A stretch of 64,000 bases of DNA from assembly GCA_014218235.1 (NCBI GenBank), contig CM024756.1:70314015-70378014 (forward strand), read 5' to 3'. Of the stretch, positions 30,543-40,974 are shown piece after piece. Under the pieces are notes generated by a model. The model was not told the DNA's origin and did no database searches. It saw only the letters and a program-made list of their open reading frames with translations. Both the position numbers and the translations under genes were made by a program. The DNA is from Colocasia esculenta. Lineage: Eukaryota > Streptophyta > Magnoliopsida > Alismatales > Araceae. How positions within the stretch are numbered: the first letter of the stretch is position 1; each line of letters begins with the position of its first letter.

Positions 30543-32889
30543 ATGATGACAAAACATGACAACATTTGACAACATTCTTAAAACATGGCAACATTCTTTC
30601 ACAGAATATCATTCTCTCCCCATTCTTTCTTTCACAGAATATCATTCTCTTCCCATTCTTTCACAGAATATCATTCTCTCCTCCTTATTCAGGAACATGA
30701 ATTTGTCAACATTTGTCAAACATTCTCTCCCTTTTTGACAACATCAAAAAGATTGAAAGGCACATGCAATGCAATTTGAATCTCTCCCCTTTTTAAGTTT
30801 TCTCCCATTAAAACAAATAGCCCCCAATATCAAGAATATGACTAGAGGTCTCATAAATCTCACAAATATGCAGAATTCTCCCCCTAAGTGAAACAACTCT
30901 CCCCCTTTGACAGTATTGGAGTTGACACTTTCAACTGAATAGGGATCAATAGAAATGATGTGAAACTGATAGAAGTGATGAAACCAATTGATTGGGGCAT
31001 AAAACTAGAGTTAACAAAAAAAGTTGCTCCCCCTGAACAAGAGACTGTATTGCAAGGAGCACAAACAATTTGATTTTGAAGGGATCATGAAGGTATCAAG
31101 GTACACAATGATTTTAGTATATGAAAAATAAAATAATTGTACCTTTCATATTGTGCAGCAGGGTTAAAAATAAAGATGATTTTTGAATGAGTTCTTATGT
31201 CAGTTCTTTATCATCAAAAAATCACTTCAGAAATTTTATTTACAAAAGTGACATGATTTTTGAGACCTAAATTGAGTTGTCAAGAGTGTATATCATTAGA
31301 AAATCAAGGTTTTGATCTCAACACAATGTAGAATAACAATTTAACATTCTTGAACAACATGAATTCTATTTTAGGTTAGCTGCACTTTGCACACCTTTTT
31401 CTTTTTCTGATTATTTCTTTCATTTGAGATATTTTAGAAAATTAGCAAAGAAGATTAAATTCATACTTTTCTGTGCAAGCACACACACTTACCCAGTGCA
31501 AGAGTGCCTGACTACTAGGCATGTTAACCATTTGTTTGCTTCTTTTTGAACAGAGATAACTTAGCACCACCTTTTGACTCAAGTCCAACCACGTCTCAGG
31601 TGGAATAACCTGGTTACTCAGTGTACTAATCATTGCTCTGCAATTTTCCTTAAAATCTTTCTTGTTCTTGAAAATTTTCTTTCAGAACTTTCATTACTTT
31701 TCATTAGGTGACAAGCAGCTTTTCCCTTAATAGATCATGGTCTTGAGTTGTTAAGATATCATTCTTAACATTTGTTAAAAACAAAACTTCAGAATTTCTT
31801 GTGATATAAGACTCAAGACTACTCAAGTGTCTACTTAAGGTGTTTTGCAATAAAAATCTAAAGTAAGCTTTGAGGATAAAGATAGACACATTACTCACAG
31901 TCTTATTTTTCATCTTCACATTTAATCCAAGAGCACAAAATTTCAGAAATTTCATCTATAAAAATATCAAAGGAACCTTGAATTGATTTGAATGAAACAT
32001 GAAGAGATGAAGAATAAGCCAAGAATTGATTCTGCAATTGAATCCTTCACACAGAGCAGAGATGTGTGAGTTCATTCCAAATGAGAACAAAAAGTAGAAA
32101 TTCTGATCAAGTATCATTCAAAGTGTTGATGGTTGAGATTCAGAGAGAGTGAACATGATTGCTTTACTTCATGCAAACTGACCAACATCAAAAACCCACA
32201 ACAATTTCAGAATTTTAGATAATTTGCCCTCAATTCATCATTTTAGACAGATTCAAGAATAGCATTTCTGAATACAAACTTGAAGAAGTTGTGTCGACAC
32301 ATGATCTTCAGTGTGTCGACACATGATATGAAAAAAAAACTCATTCAGAATGCAGCAGCAAGAACATTTTTGCACATTTTCAAATTTTCTCCCCCTTAAC
32401 ATGTGCATGGAATGAAAAAGTTTGCAAGTAATTTACACATGATTAGGCACACACACAATTAGCTTTATACAAAACATGACTTTTGGTACTTGGCGGAGTA
32501 TTTTACTCACGCATAATGATAGTTTTCAGACAAGCATAATTGTCCTTCCACATTTCACCATTTGATATACCAAGAAGTCATAGGGAGGTTAATGTGCACT
32601 GCCAATCATGGATAAATTTTTACAAGCAACTTGATACAAACATGACATCTATAGTTAAGATGTATTGTGGGGGCAGTAACAACAAAGCACACTCCTCATT
32701 GTTCAGATAGAAACAAAAAAGTTGTTCCAACTTAAGCAGTTCAATTCTGAAATGATATGAGATTTTACCTGAACAGTCTTCATTTCTTTTTCAAAGATTT
32801 TACCTGTGTTCTTCAACATTTCTTGCCTTGCATAGCCATTGTCTTGATTCTAGATGGAAGAATATGGCTACAAGGCTCATTAGCTTGCT
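30543..32889 (-). other. sirC non-coding region where pol would be
   Basis: 2.3 kb of AT-rich sequence with no pol motif on either strand. It holds six extra purine tracts and one structured repeat (32485-32571). A short duplicated run TCACAGAATATCATTCTCTYC occurs three times at 30598-30680. The layout is the same as sirD 9863-12249. Confidence 0.6.
32485..32571. repeat. Structured repeat, sirC copy
   Basis: GGTACTTGGCGGAG...GATATACC, 87 bp. Hairpin 1 is a perfect GAGTA-TTT-TACTC. Hairpin 2 is GACAAGCATAATTGTC, one base shorter than in sirD copies but still able to pair GACAA/TTGTC. Confidence 0.75.
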
Positions 32890-35335
32890 GATCAAGCTAC
32901 CTTTGGGACCCACACTTCCTGGGTCCGGTAATGAAACCAATGTTAGAATTCAACAATGGTTTTTGAATCCAAACAGATTTTAATTTTTGTATAGATGCAG
33001 TTTTTCCATTAATGGAACTATGAGCAGAATTAGTTCCAGAATTCTTCTTTTTCTTGTTCAATGCATCTATGTTTTATGAATTTTCTGTTTTTTTGATTTT
33101 TGATATGAGCAAAAACATATGATTTTGTGCAACATTACTGTGCCTATACACATGGAATTTCTGAACATTTTCAGTATGAACATGATATTTATTCCTATGT
33201 GTGTTGACATATGCATTAGTATGGAATTTCGGAGCATGCACAAAATGATCATTTCTGTACCAACAATCCTTGGAAATGTGACCAAATTTATGACATGTAA
33301 AGCATTGGACTGATTTGGCATGTTTATTGAATTTTTTTTTTTTATTCCAGCAATGTTTGGCAAAATGACCAAGTTTATTGCAATAAAAGCAAGTTTGAGA
33401 ATTCCTTACCTGGTACATACCTTTGCTTGAGTACCTATGCTGGAACCCCATTTTCCTTTGAGGAGCCTTTACCTTTTGGTAGCTTCTAACATGATGTGGA
33501 TTTGAAGCTTGCCTTGGAGCACTTTGAGTTGATGAAGAAGGTTGGGAACTTTTGTAGAAACTTGTTTGTTTTTCAATTTTCTGTTTCTAGTTTTTAGCAA
33601 ACACATGTTTCTTTTTATTTGTTGTGTTTTTCTTTATTTTCTCCTTTGTTTCTGAACATTTTTCTGAACAAGAATTTACTGATTTTTCATTTGATAAAAT
33701 GAAGTTCTTATTAGCAACAATTTTGTTCATTTCAAAAACTTTTACCTTCTCCAAAGTAGTAAAGAGCTCACTTTTCATCTTTTCCTTTTCAGTTCTTAAT
33801 GCAGAATTTCTTCTTCTGAAAATTGGAGTTTGTGCAGCATGGCATCCAAACCATTTTTCATTTTATTCTTTTCATTGTCAAGTGCAATGTGTTTTTCCAA
33901 TTCAACAATTTGTTACTTAAATTTTTACAATCACTATCTAATGGTTTGTCAAGCAACATACATTCAATTTTTTTTAGATAATGATTTTCTTCAACAAGTT
34001 GTTTTAGTTTTTCATTTACTTGATGATCATGAGCATGTTTGCAATTTGTTTCTTTAATTGTTCAACTTCAGATTTCAGATTTTCATTTCTTTTGAAATGA
34101 TTTGAGAATTTTTCAACATGGTCTCATTCGTTTGGATTTCAAGTTTTAGAATCTTATTTTCAGATTTTCATTTTCTTCATTCTTTTATACAAATGTTCAC
34201 AAAGATTTCAAAATCATCATTATCACTGTCAGAAGTAGAACATGAATTCAGAGTATCATTGGAAGTTACCGAATCATTGGAGCTCCTCTGGCCATCAAGC
34301 ATATTATGCTTTCATTTTCATCATCTTCTGAATTTTCTTCATCCTCATCATCTTCTTCTTCACTCCAAGTTCCAATCATAGCTTTGGGCTTATTTTTCTT
34401 CCACTTGGTTGAAACTCTTTCTGAACATCTGGGCATTTTGGTTTTACATGCCCTGGTTTCCTGCAATTATAACAAACACTTTGTTAGAATTTTTATTAGC
34501 AAATTGTTTCTGCTTGGAAGAGTTGTCTACCTGAGGTCCTTTGTTAAGAAAATTTTTACCTTCTTTTCTTAGAAACTTTCTGAATTTTCTTGTAAGCAAG
34601 GCAGATTCACTTGAGTCACCTGAGCTTGAAGATTCTTCTTCCTCAGTTGTTTCTTTCAAATTTGGACTTGCTTTAAGTGCTAGTGACTTCTTTTTCTTCA
34701 TATCATTATCTGTTCTTTTCAAACCCAATTCATATGTCATTAAGGAACCAATCAATTGATCAACAGTCATAGTAGACAAATTCCTAGACTCTTCAACTAC
34801 AGTAGCCTTTGTATGCCACATAGAAGTTAAGGATCTAAGAATTTTTCTGACAAGTTCATATTCAGTAAATGTTTTTCCTAGACTCTTCAAGCCATTTGTC
34901 AAAAAGTTAACCTACCATACATCTCTGAGATGGTTTCATCATTTTCCATTTTAAAGGCTTCATACTCAGAAATTAACAAATTGAGTTTGGTTTCCTTTAC
35001 CTCAGAAGTACCTTCATAAATTACCATTAGACGATCCCATACTTCTTTGGCAGTTGCACATGAGGAGACTCTTGAAAACTCTGTTGGGTGAAGGGAGCAG
35101 TGCATGATGTTCATTGCACTCCAAATAGCATTTGACTTCTTGACTGCTCTGTCGTCCATTTTTCTTCATCCTCTGGGAGCTCATATGGTCCACTATTCAC
35201 TACCTTCCAGATTTGATGATTCTGGGCTCTTAAGAAAACCTGCATACGAGTTTTCCAATAAGTATAGTTTGAACCATCAAAATAAGGAGGTCTATACATA
35301 GAGTGCCCTTCTGGCATATATCCCCTTAGATCCAT
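32890..35335 (-). pseudogene. gag: sirC gag (Sirevirus type), decayed
   Basis: ATG at 35335 (MDLRGYMPEGHSMYRPPYFD). Domains in order: N-terminal capsid-like part of the copia UBN2/gag type (YFDGSNYTYWKTRM, then KEVWDRLMVIYEGTSEVKE at about 35040-34985, YELVRKILRSL near 34860); a lysine-rich and serine/glutamate-rich linker; a perfect CCHC knuckle CYNCRKPGHVKPKC (34485-34440, in a shifted frame); an acidic tail with GTWSEEEDDEDEEN and CLMA (34385-34285); a degraded coiled-coil-like part (34250-33600); two more knuckles CFYCNKLGHFAKHC and CFTCHKFGHISKDC (33400-33255); and WVPK near 32905. This long three-knuckle gag is typical of Sireviruses. At least five frameshifts or stops. Protease should follow WVPK but does not. 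Confidence 0.85.
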
Positions 35336-35383
35336 TTCACAAGTACTCTATGGGCTGTTAAACCACAAGAATAGAGAGCCTAG

Positions 35384-35395
35384 GCTCTGATACCA
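35384..35395 (-). promoter_or_regulatory. sirC primer-binding site
   Basis: TGGTATCAGAGC on the minus strand, exact initiator tRNA-Met match, two bases from the 5' LTR. Confidence 0.92.
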
Positions 35396-36753
35396 ATTGT
35401 TGGATCGTTTTTACAGGTGTGAACAGATCTAGAAGGGGGGGGGGGGGTTGAATAGATCTATAACAAAACTTAACGGAAGCTTAAGCAATTAAAAAATTAC
35501 TTCACATAAAGATCTAAACAAACTCACAATTTTACTGAATGATGTGAATGAGTGAATTGATGTGAGAAGAAATTAGATAAGCAATGTGAATGCAGAAACC
35601 TATGCAAGCATCTAGTTGAAAATAGATCAAACCATTGCACAGGAGATTTTTTAGGTGGTTCGGCTCCCAGACGGAGACCTACGTCCACCCCTCACTCAAA
35701 CCAAGTGAGGCTTCACTAAACCGCTGATTCACAGCTTCAAACACCTACTGACTCACAGCTTGAACGATGACTCACAGCTTGCCAACTGCTGATTACACAG
35801 CTTATCCGCTGATTCACAGCTTCAAGGTTTGAAAATCTTCTCAATCCACACACACACAGTATGGGATCAACACTCCTATCACCAGTAGGAGCACTCAATG
35901 AGTTCAAAGAAAAGTTTAAAAAGAAATAATCAAATACACAAGAAGATCAGAGTTAAGGGAAACAAATCCTCAAACACCAGTCCTTCGATTTTGCCCAATT
36001 TCCTTTGAACTATGTAATTTGAACTCTGAATCTTCAGATCTTGAGAGTTGAAGGTGTGCTTCAGATCATCTTGCGCATATGCATCATCTGTTTGTGCTTC
36101 TCAACCAATTTGATCTAAAATCCTTCAAATCAGCCTCAATTCGCGACCCTGTTTCAGATTTGATTTACAGAATTTTAGATCTGAATTTATGCTATTGAGT
36201 TTCTCCACGGATGCTGAACGTTGTGCTTCTGCTCTTGCACTGGCTTCCTCTTCCACCTGCCTTCAGATGTTCCTCTTCTTTTCAGCTTTGTTGCTTCTTC
36301 TGTGCAAGATCCACGATGCTCTGTTTTCAGATCTGCTGCATGCACGATTCCTCCTTCTTCCTCTGCTGCTTTTCTTCTTGATCTGCTCCTCTTTTAGCAC
36401 TCCAGAGCTTTCTCTCACTACTTGGCCTTGATTCCCATGTCCTCTTGGATGGAATCGATGAATGGCTCAAAGGATTGCTGCTTCAGATGAGATGGAGGCT
36501 TATATAGCCACTGTGCTTTGAACCACTCCTATATTTTACCCTTTTATTTTGGTGTGATAACAAAATTTATGTTTAATTATTATTATTAAAAATATTAATA
36601 TCATGTTTTTTTTAATAAATATAAATTTATGTGATTAATTGAATATTAAATATATTTAATACCATGATTTTTCTAATAATAAATTAAATATCATGATTTT
36701 CTAATAAATATAAATTTATGACATTATTGCCATGTGATTTGCACTAAAACGAT

Positions 36754-36784
36754 AAATCGATGTACGTTCAATATACATCGATTT
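36754..36784. repeat. Perfect 11-bp inverted repeat
   Basis: AAATCGATGTA, nine-base loop, TACATCGATTT. It lies just before the tandem array in the sirG LTR and includes two ATCGAT palindromes. Confidence 0.85.
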
Positions 36785-36828
36785 CAGTTCAAAGTGCCAT
36801 AAGGATTTGCTCTCTAAGGATTCACTGC

Positions 36829-37240
36829 CATAAGGATTCGCTCTCATAAGGATTCACCCTCATAACGATCGCTCTCATAAGGATTCGCTCTCATAACGAT
36901 TCGCTCTCATAAGGATTCACTCTCATAAGGATTCGCTCTCGTAACGATTCGCTCTCATAAGGATTCGCTCTCATAACGATTCGCTCTCATAAGGATTCAC
37001 TCTCATAAGGATTCGCTCTCGTAACGATTCGCTCTCATAAGGATTCGCTCTCATAACGATTTGCTCTCATAAGGATTCACTCTCATAAGGATTCGCTCTC
37101 GTAACGATTCGCTCTCATAAGGATTCGCTCTCATAACGATTCGCTCTCATAACGATTCGCTCTCATAAGGATTTGATAAGTGACTCTCATAACGATTCGC
37201 TCTCATAACGATTCGCTCTCATAAGGATTCCTTGTAACTC
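36829..37240. repeat. 16-bp tandem array with 80-bp higher-order period
   Basis: Unit ATAAGGATTCGCTCTC with AAGG/AACG and CGC/CAC variants. The order of variants repeats every five units (80 bp) about three times. From 37240 to 37500 it gives way to a second array (TCCTTTGTAACTCACACAGA, about 30-33 bp). Confidence 0.85.
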
Positions 37241-39491
37241 ACACAGACTCCTTTGTAACTCATAAGGATTCATTTGTAGTCACACAGACTCCTTTGTAAC
37301 TCATAAGGATTCCTTTGTAACTCACAGAGACTCCTTTGTAACTCAAAACGATTCCTTTGTAACTTACACAGACTTTTCATAAGGATTCCTTTATAACTCA
37401 CACAGACTTCTCATAAGGATTCCTTTGTAACTCACACAGACTTCTCAAAAGGATTCCTTTGTAACTCACACAGACCTCTCACATGGATTCCTTTGTAACT
37501 CTCATAAGGATTTGATAAGTGAAACATCGATTCCTTTGTAAAACATGGATTTCTTTGTTAAAACATAGATTTCCTTTATATTTCAAAGTGCCTTTTGGCA
37601 TCTAGTGAAAAAGTCAATATTCTTGATTTGCGTAATCCTCTATCTTTCTGACAGGAGATCTTTTGCTTATCTTTCTAGATCTCTTCTCTCCAGCCAACAA
37701 AAGAGAGATTACTTACCACTTATGGGTGGCATCAGGAAACATAAAGGTATGAACCTTTTTGACAGAAACACTATTTTATCTAAACACTTTTTCTATGCTT
37801 GCAGACCTCGCAGTCACAAATTATCAGAAGAAAGAGAAGATGAGCAACGGCTAGAACTCCAACGGATTTATTCAATTGCTCATATAAAAGATGAAGCAAG
37901 GCTGAAGAAGAACATAGCTTTTCCTGAAGATCTTTTGAATGAGTGTACAACCAGTGAGGAACCTGCACTCCAAATACACTCAAAGAAAAAGAGAGAAAGA
38001 GCCTGAGCCCAAGAAGAAGTGTTCAAGCATCTGAAGCACTGAAGCATTCAAGCTCCTTCTCCTCTCTTCTCTCTCTCTCTCTGTGCATCTTGTAATCTGG
38101 GGGAGAGAGTCTTTTGCTGAGAGTTCTTTTAGTTAGTTTTTTTTGTTCCAACTCTCAGCTTTGTTCTTTCTTTTCTAAGAAAGACTTTTGTCCAGCTGTA
38201 GGACTGTATACAGTGTAGAACCTAGCTAGGGGTTTGTGTCTAGCAGAACCGCACTGGGGTTTGTACCAGGAGGTTGACTTCTTTACCTGTAAGAGAAGTG
38301 GGTTGCCTTCTTGCCCGGGAAAGAGAAGAAGACCAGCTGGGGTGCTGGGGGTTGTAGTGTCCTTAAGGGGGACTGTACCCTTGGTTAGTGAAATCCCAAG
38401 AGGTTGCTTGGGGACTGGACGTAGGACTTCCATGTGGGAAGGGCCGAACCAGGATAAATCCTTGTGTCATTTGTGTGATTGTTTATTTGCTTCCGCACTA
38501 CTACTCTTTATACACTAAACTAACCAAACCTTCAAGTGTTAATTTCTGTGTTTAATTTTCTATTTCACATTTCAGAAAAACCTATTCCCTCCCCTCTAGG
38601 TTAGCTTGCTGCCGTACCAAAAGGGCCAACAGTGCAGTCCCATGAACGTGAGAAAGGTGTGCACAAAACCTAGAGTGCACCCAAGGCTGCCAAGTGTCCA
38701 AAAGGCCCTACCTCATTGCCACTTGGATGAAAATGCAATTTGGTAAATATAGCATCTCCTATAAAGATCTCAGAAAGAGATCACAGTCGCTGGATTTTAT
38801 GCTCTGCACAATTTTGGGTTACATAAAAGAGTGTCAACCTACATTTCCATAGTGTTGACACTACTGATCAGAAATTCCAATTTCCTTTACTGGCAGAACT
38901 CTAGTGTCGACCTGATCAACAGACAAAGTCGACTCCTAAGAATATCTCCAAAACCAGTTCACTGGATGACAACTAGTGTCGACCTTACTCTCAGCTAGTG
39001 TCGACCTTACTGGCAGCTTGTTCTTCAGGAACTTGCTGAGTAGACTGGTAGAGTTGTCCTTACAGTCATGTAGTGACGACCTGACTGTGACTTTTTCTTC
39101 AGAAACTTGCTGGGCAGTTTGGTAGTGTCGACCTATCTGTCAAGTAGTGTCGACCTGATTGTGACTTTTTTTTCAGAAGCTTGCTGGGAAGTCTGGTAGT
39201 GTCGACCTATCTGTCAAGTAGTTTGACACTATTTTGACAAAACTTTGCAAACCTATAAATATGATGAGGGGACCATTAAAACATGTCATTATTAGTAAAA
39301 TATGAAACCTTAAGCATAAAGAACATGTTGTTTTGTTATCATTGTAAATATGCAATATGTCATCATCAAAATCAAAGTGTGAGTGTTTGGACAACATTCA
39401 CAACAAAATATTTTAGTCATCATTAAAATCAAAGTATGATAGTGTAGACATCATTAATATGTCATCATCAAAAACACAACTCAACAAGTAG

Positions 39492-39975
39492 TAGGGAGGA
39501 GCTTCCTCTAGGACAACCCTATACAGCATCCACTGGCAGCCGTGGTAGTGCGATTCTTCTTCCTTCTTCGGGCTCGAGCAGCTCCAGCCTGCGTTTGAGG
39601 TTCAGGCAGATGACGACTTGCGGGGGTGAGTGGAGCCGGTAGCATAAGCTCCAGTCAAGGTTTGCAGAGCAATCGGTCCAGTAAGTAAGAGCTGAGCAGG
39701 GCAGGTAGGAGGTGACTGCTACACTTGTGGTTACTAGGCCACTACAGGAGGGATGCCCGATGGGGCAAGTTTAGCAGCTGTAGTTGCCCATGCAGTTACA
39801 GTTTATCAGTAGTTTCCACAGTACCAGTACCCTCCCAGCAGTAGGCACTCCGGCAGCAGCAGTAGGGGCTGCACCAGCAGCAGCCTCAGAATTTCCAGCA
39901 GTACCAGCCACCTCAGCAGTTTCATCCATACCACAGCACACAACAGCCGTCGCAGCAGCAGCAGCCTCACCAGGC
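39492..39975 (+). pseudogene. gag: chrB-plus gag, C-terminal part
   Basis: Resumes directly after sirC with GGAGGAGCTTCCTCTAG, matching the chrB-minus copy at 23765-23745. Contains the half-knuckle CYTCGY near 39719-39737 and, in another frame, the C-terminal Cys of the same knuckle. Then an alanine/glutamine-rich tail (39800-39975) with imperfect CAG repeats. Frames are broken by TAG stops, several in former CAG runs. Confidence 0.78.
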
Positions 39976-39983
39976 GCCGCAAT

Positions 39984-40330
39984 GTGGCGTGGTCGTGTGA
40001 TGGCTCTTATCAGGGAGGAGGCCAGGCGTCGAACCTGGTCCTAGGTACTTTCCCTATCCTTGGTAGAGCTACTCATAGTTTGGTTGATCCCGGTGTTTCT
40101 CTTTGCTTTGCTTCCGTGGAGTTTTACGAGTCGCTGAGTTGTCACACCCCTGAGAGGCAGTGTGACATGATGATTGATCTTCTGTCCGTGATTACATGCA
40201 TTCTTACGGATACCTTGAGGGTGTCACAGTTGAGGTTCAGGACACAGTTGCCGTCCAGGTTGTACGTGTTGCAACATCGTGACTTTGACATCATCCTTAA
40301 CATGGACTAGTTAAAGGCTCACTCAGCTGT
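39984..40330 (+). pseudogene. pol: chrB-plus aspartic protease
   Basis: Gypsy protease remnant. The active-site region reads RATHSLVDPGVSLCF instead of the family's (F/L)(D)SG: the serine is replaced by proline. The second conserved motif, HRDFDIILNMD (normally DVILGMDWL), ends at a TAG that replaces Trp. Middle residues YESLSCHTPERQCDMMIDLL are as in the family. Open for ~108 codons but catalytically impaired. It lies between the gag tail and RT. Confidence 0.8.
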
Positions 40331-40509
40331 GGTGGATTGTCAGCGAAAGACCGTGCAGTTTGAGATACCTGAAGCACCTTTCTCTGCTTCCGAGGTATCC
40401 TGTCTACTCGTCAACCTTTTACTTCTTTTTGTAGAGCTCGATGTTTGGTCCACGATGTTATGTAGCGTACCTTACTTGTGTTGTACATATTAGCCTGGCG
40501 GGTTGTCAG

Positions 40510-40974
40510 TTTTTTATGTACCTATTGTGTGTGAGTTTTCTGACATTTTTCTTGAGGACCTACCTAGGTACCACCTGAGTGGGAGGTAGACTTCTCCATT
40601 GAGCTTTTGTCGAGAACGATGCCTTTGTCTAGGGCACCGTACCGAATGGCTCTGGCTGAGTTGTGCGAGTTGAAACGCCAGTTGCTGGAGTTGCTTGAGA
40701 AGGGATTCATTCGTCCGAGCCGTTCTTCATGGGGAGCACCTGTGTTGTTCATGAGAAAGAAGGATGTCAACTTGCGGTTGTGCATCGATTACAGACAGTT
40801 GAACCAGGTCACAGTGAAGAACAAGTATCCATTGCCCAAGATCGACGATTTGTTTGATCAGTTGCAGTCTGCCACAGTGTTTTTGAAGATTGACTTGAGA
40901 TCAAGGTACTGCCAATTAAGGATCAGAGAGTAAGATATTGGCATGACAGCGTTTTGTACGAGGTACGGTCATTT
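40510..40974 (+). pseudogene. pol: chrB-plus reverse transcriptase, N-terminal part
   Basis: RT fingers and palm start: FSDIFLEDLPRY near 40535-40570, MPLSRAPYRMALAELCELK, LLEKGFIRPSRSSWGAPVLF, LRLCIDYRQLNQVTVKNKYP, LPKIDDLFDQL, FLKIDLRSRYCQLRIRE. The first catalytic Asp (KIDLRSGYHQ in the family) is kept. TAA at 40930 and the insertion at 40975 end the frame. RT continues at 43000. Confidence 0.9.

Larger units (their letters stand above)
36517..38631 (+). mobile_element. sirG: Sirevirus solo LTR inside sirC LTR
   Basis: 2,115 bp starting TTTGAACCAC and ending GGGCCAACA, with GTGC repeated at both edges (36513-36516 and 38632-38635), a trace of target duplication. The end matches the sirF LTR: GTGTCCTTAAGGGGGACTGTA, TCCCAAGAGGTTGCTTGGGG, GAACCAGGATAAATCC. 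The start has the GGTGTGATAACAAAA word. No internal genes are present, so it is a solo LTR produced by LTR-LTR recombination. The frame open at 37605-38006 lies within U3/R sequence and I do not regard it as a gene. Confidence 0.87.
28560..39486 (-). mobile_element. sirC: gag-only Sirevirus with inserted solo LTR
   Basis: Minus-strand Ty1/copia element inserted in chrB-plus gag. 5' LTR 39486-35398 (1,974 bp after removing the 2,115-bp sirG), primer site 35395-35384, gag 35335-32890, non-coding region with one structured repeat, polypurine tract 30542-30528, 3' LTR 30527-28560 (1,968 bp). Target duplication AGTAG on both sides. LTRs about 90% identical by eye. No protease, integrase, RT or RNase H. 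Related to sirD but clearly diverged. Confidence 0.92.
35398..39486 (-). mobile_element. sirC 5' LTR, split by sirG
   Basis: LTR segments 35398-36516 and 38632-39486 together match 28560-30527. The TATA box is at 36499-36509. The sirG insertion begins 7 bp from it on its upstream side in element orientation. The polyG run at 35436-35448 is expanded relative to the partner LTR. Confidence 0.9.

Noticed and set aside
36829..37500. Regular short repeats that could suggest a CRISPR array
   Set aside because: Units are contiguous without unique spacers, lie inside an LTR, and the window is plant-like with no cas genes.
37605..38006. 133-codon plus-strand frame with ordinary composition
   Set aside because: It lies within the sirG solo LTR in sequence expected to be U3/R, and I see no equivalent frame in the sirF LTR.
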